Positions 62,073 to 64,000 of a stretch of DNA of 64,000 nucleotides are shown piece after piece. Both the position numbers and the translations under genes were made by a program. Below the pieces are notes generated by a model. The model was not told the origin of the DNA, did not search any database, and worked only from the letters and a program-made list of their open reading frames with translations. Source of the DNA: JBFWWP01 sp050246115 (lineage in GTDB: Bacteria > Planctomycetota > UBA8108 > UBA1146 > JAJFFE01); contig JBFWWP010000016.1 of assembly GCA_050246115.1 (NCBI GenBank), positions 1 through 64,000 on the forward strand, read 5' to 3'. The first letter of the stretch is position 1; each line of letters opens with the position of its first letter.

Positions 62073-62401
62073 GGGCTTCGATCTCCCTGCGGGATGTTAC
62101 TGAACGAATGCTTCAAACTGTTCTGTGCGGCTGATTTGGGCCTGAATGACGGAATTCGCGCGAGCGCCTTGGGGCAAGGTCCCAGTGTACGCCCTGGAGT
62201 TGCCCACCGCACCGCGGGAGGCCTCCCAAAAAAAGTCCCGTCACAGCCGCAGATTCGCTCGTAACATCTCCCAACTGCCGGTCGCATTGGGACGATCGCA
62301 TGGTGACAAGGGGTGGGAACTCGGGCTTGTTCTCGCGGCGGCGCCGCGCCGGAACCGCGACCGACGAACAACAACTCCACGAGTCGAGAGGATCGAGCCG
62401 G
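62073..62401. other. Divergent intergenic region, 329 bp
   Basis: Lies between the kinase-FGE gene and the rightward sugar dehydrogenase gene. It contains an A-rich stretch (CCCAAAAAAAGTCCC at about 62226) that stands out from the GC-rich background. No gene or repeat was recognised. Confidence 0.4.
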
Positions 62402-64000
62402 ATGAAGAAGTGTCTCATCGCGTTCTTGGGGGCGGCCCTGTTGGGGGCCGGCGGAAGTTTGCCACAAGCGCGGGCTGGGATTACCCCGCTCACCACGGTG
62501 CGGGTGGCTTCCGGTTTGAACCTGCCGATCTTCGTGACCTCGCCGCGCGACGACTACACGCGCTTGTTCATCGTGGAGCAACGCGGCGTGATCCGGATCC
62601 TGAACTTGGCGACCGGCCAGCTCAATGCGACGTTCTTTCTCAACATCGACTCGGAGGTAGTCAACATCTCCGGGAGTGACGAGCGCGGGTTGCTGGGACT
62701 TGCATTCGACCCGAACTTCGCCACGAATGGCTTCTTCTACGTGAGCTTCATCGACAATTCGAGCTTCACGGTGATTCGTCGCTACACCGTTTCGGCGGGC
62801 AATCCCGACGTCGCGAACGCTGCCTCCGGCACCAACCTGCTGCGGTTCGCGCAGCCCTTTGCCAACCACAACGGCGGCATGATCGCGTTCGGGCCCGATG
62901 GGTACCTCTACATGGGCTTTGGCGACGGCGGCAGCGCCGATGATCCGGGCAACCGAGCTCAGAACACGGGGCTCCTCTTCGGGAAAATGTTGCGGGTCGG
63001 CGTAGGCGGCGGGGATGACTATCCGGCCGACGCGACGAAGAACTTCGAGATCCCCGTGGACAACCCATTCGTGGGTGCGGGTAACCCGCTCGACGAGATC
63101 TGGGCGCTCGGCCTGCGCAACCCTTGGCGCTGGAGCTTCGATCGCGCAACCGGCGATCTTTGGATCGGCGACGTTGGCCAAGGCATCTGGGAAGAGGTCG
63201 ACTTTCAGCCCGCGGCGAGCGTTGGCGGTGAGAACTACGGTTGGCGTTGCATGGAGGGCAACAGCTGCACGGGGTTGAGCGGTTGCACGTGCAATGCGGC
63301 GGCGCTCACGCAGCCGATCCTGGTCTACAATCACTCGGCAGGCCGGTGCTCGATCACCGGTGGTTACGTTTATCGCGGGGCCGCGATGCCAGACATGCAT
63401 GGGCTCTACTTCTACGGCGACTGGTGTAGCGGCAACGTTTGGACCATCACCCAGGCGAACGTCACGCCGGTACAGCGGCTTCCGGGCGAGTTGAGCCCGA
63501 CGGGCGGTGGCGTGCTCACGAACGTCGCGAGCTTTGGCGAGGACGCCTTCGGCGAGATCTACATCGTGGATCGCGGCGGTACGACGACGGGAGAGATCTA
63601 CAAGATCGTTCCCGCCAACTTCCAGAGCCTGGATTGCAACGGCAATTTCGTCCAGGACGATCTCGAAGTGTCATTCGGGTTGGCCGACGATTGCAACGGG
63701 AATCTCGTGCCCGACGGGTGTGACATCGTTACCGGCGGAGAGTCGGATTGTAACGGCAACGGCGTGCTCGACAGTTGCGACCTCATTGCCGGCACCGCAC
63801 CCGACTGCAACACCAACACCATTCCCGACGAGTGCGACATTGCCGCTGGCGCACCCGATGCGAACCAGAACGGCATTCCGGACGAGTGCGACATCCCGCT
63901 GTTCATCCGCTTGGACTGCAACCTCGACAACGCGCTCGACGTGAGCGATCCGATCGCCATCTTGAACTTCTTGTTCGATCCGCAGTCTCCGGGCGTTGGG
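62402..64000 (+). CDS. Exported PQQ-dependent sugar dehydrogenase-like protein with Ca-binding repeats, incomplete at window edge
   Basis: At least 533 residues; the frame is open at the right edge. Signal peptide: KKCLIAFLGAALLGAGGSLP. The propeller matches glucose/sorbosone dehydrogenases: ASGLNLPIFVTSPRDDYTRL, DERGLLGLAFDPNFATNGFF, NHNGGMIAFGPDGYLYMGFG, EIWALGLRNPWRWSFDRATG and DLWIGDVGQGIWEEVDF. From residue ~410 five short loops of the thrombospondin-3 type follow (DCNGNFVQDDLE, DCNGNLVPDGCDI, DCNGNGVLDSCDL, DCNTNTIPDECDI, DANQNGIPDECDI). Then a dockerin-like loop begins (DCNLDNALDVSDPIAILNFL), cut by the edge. It is a paralogue of 30323-31669 with a different calcium-binding tail. Substrate unknown. 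Confidence 0.88.
   Translation, partial: MKKCLIAFLGAALLGAGGSLPQARAGITPLTTVRVASGLNLPIFVTSPRDDYTRLFIVEQRGVIRILNLATGQLNATFFLNIDSEVVNISGSDERGLLGLAFDPNFATNGFFYVSFIDNSSFTVIRRYTVSAGNPDVANAASGTNLLRFAQPFANHNGGMIAFGPDGYLYMGFGDGGSADDPGNRAQNTGLLFGKMLRVGVGGGDDYPADATKNFEIPVDNPFVGAGNPLDEIWALGLRNPWRWSFDRATGDLWIGDVGQGIWEEVDFQPAASVGGENYGWRCMEGNSCTGLSGCTCNAAALTQPILVYNHSAGRCSITGGYVYRGAAMPDMHGLYFYGDWCSGNVWTITQANVTPVQRLPGELSPTGGGVLTNVASFGEDAFGEIYIVDRGGTTTGEIYKIVPANFQSLDCNGNFVQDDLEVSFGLADDCNGNLVPDGCDIVTGGESDCNGNGVLDSCDLIAGTAPDCNTNTIPDECDIAAGAPDANQNGIPDECDIPLFIRLDCNLDNALDVSDPIAILNFLFDPQSPGVG

Noticed and set aside
1..64000. tRNA, rRNA, riboswitch, prophage or biosynthetic gene cluster
   Set aside because: Looked for clover-leaf, conserved rRNA text, phage structural genes and large synthases; none was recognised by eye.
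3974..64000. A cellulosome
   Set aside because: Dockerin-like cassettes are frequent, but no scaffoldin with repeated cohesins, no glycoside hydrolase and no S-layer anchor is visible.

Overview
The window is a 64 kb piece of high-GC bacterial DNA that most resembles a Planctomycetota genome, probably metagenome-assembled. The main reasons are many exported proteins with paired dockerin-like calcium loops (core motif FRRGDxNxDG), ECF sigma factors with large extra domains, a Ser/Thr kinase fused to a formylglycine-enzyme-like domain, and a GreA protein with a very long N-terminus. No rRNA, tRNA, CRISPR array or complete prophage was seen. The 100-N gap at 47110-47209 is flanked by an exact 127-bp duplication, which is an assembly signature.

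Layout. 1-670: N-terminus of a REP-associated (RAYT/Y1-type) transposase running off the left edge, with two 259-bp copies of a hairpin-rich repeat in front of it. 672-6118: a membrane-anchored ECF sigma fusion, a small dockerin-like protein, and an AAA/DUF4143 ATPase behind a palindromic operator-like site. 6119-7121: gene remnants. 7122-9079: two overlapping nucleotidyltransferases. 9330-12144: a TPR protein and a beta-helix/dockerin protein. 12145-13150: remnants of an AbiEii-like nucleotidyltransferase and an ECF sigma factor. 13158-16811: two lipoproteins separated by a 179-bp MITE-like palindrome with a TAA target duplication. 17186-22393: two paralogous large secreted dockerin proteins. 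22914-24931: a lipoprotein and truD. 24951-30064: hutU-hutI-greA, read leftward. 30323-31669: an exported sugar dehydrogenase. 32013-34197: a FliK-like/FlhB-tail pair. 34226-36696: guaD and ispH, divergent. 36769-38069: a two-part unknown protein. 38246-43378: a 1710-residue secreted modular protein. 43667-47070: receiver-CheX protein, RtcB, Bax-inhibitor-1 family protein. 47843-50794: an ECF sigma factor coupled to a secreted dockerin protein, then a protein with two dockerin modules. 51820-55479: a repeat protein interrupted by one in-frame TAG. 55535-62072: second membrane-anchored ECF sigma fusion, a small exported protein, kinase-FGE fusion. 62402 to the right edge: second sugar dehydrogenase, incomplete.

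How the genes fit together. The recurring theme is an exported, cysteine-rich, calcium-loop proteome: ten genes, eleven copies of one dockerin-like cassette, no cohesin visible. It is interspersed with sigma factors and a kinase that appear built to carry signals from outside the cytoplasm. Housekeeping genes (truD, greA, ispH, guaD, hutUI, rtcB) lie between them. The most novel elements are the two ECF sigma factors carrying a membrane span and long carboxypeptidase-regulatory-like tails, and the shared dockerin-like cassette with its conserved CGxDPTxDxLxC ending.
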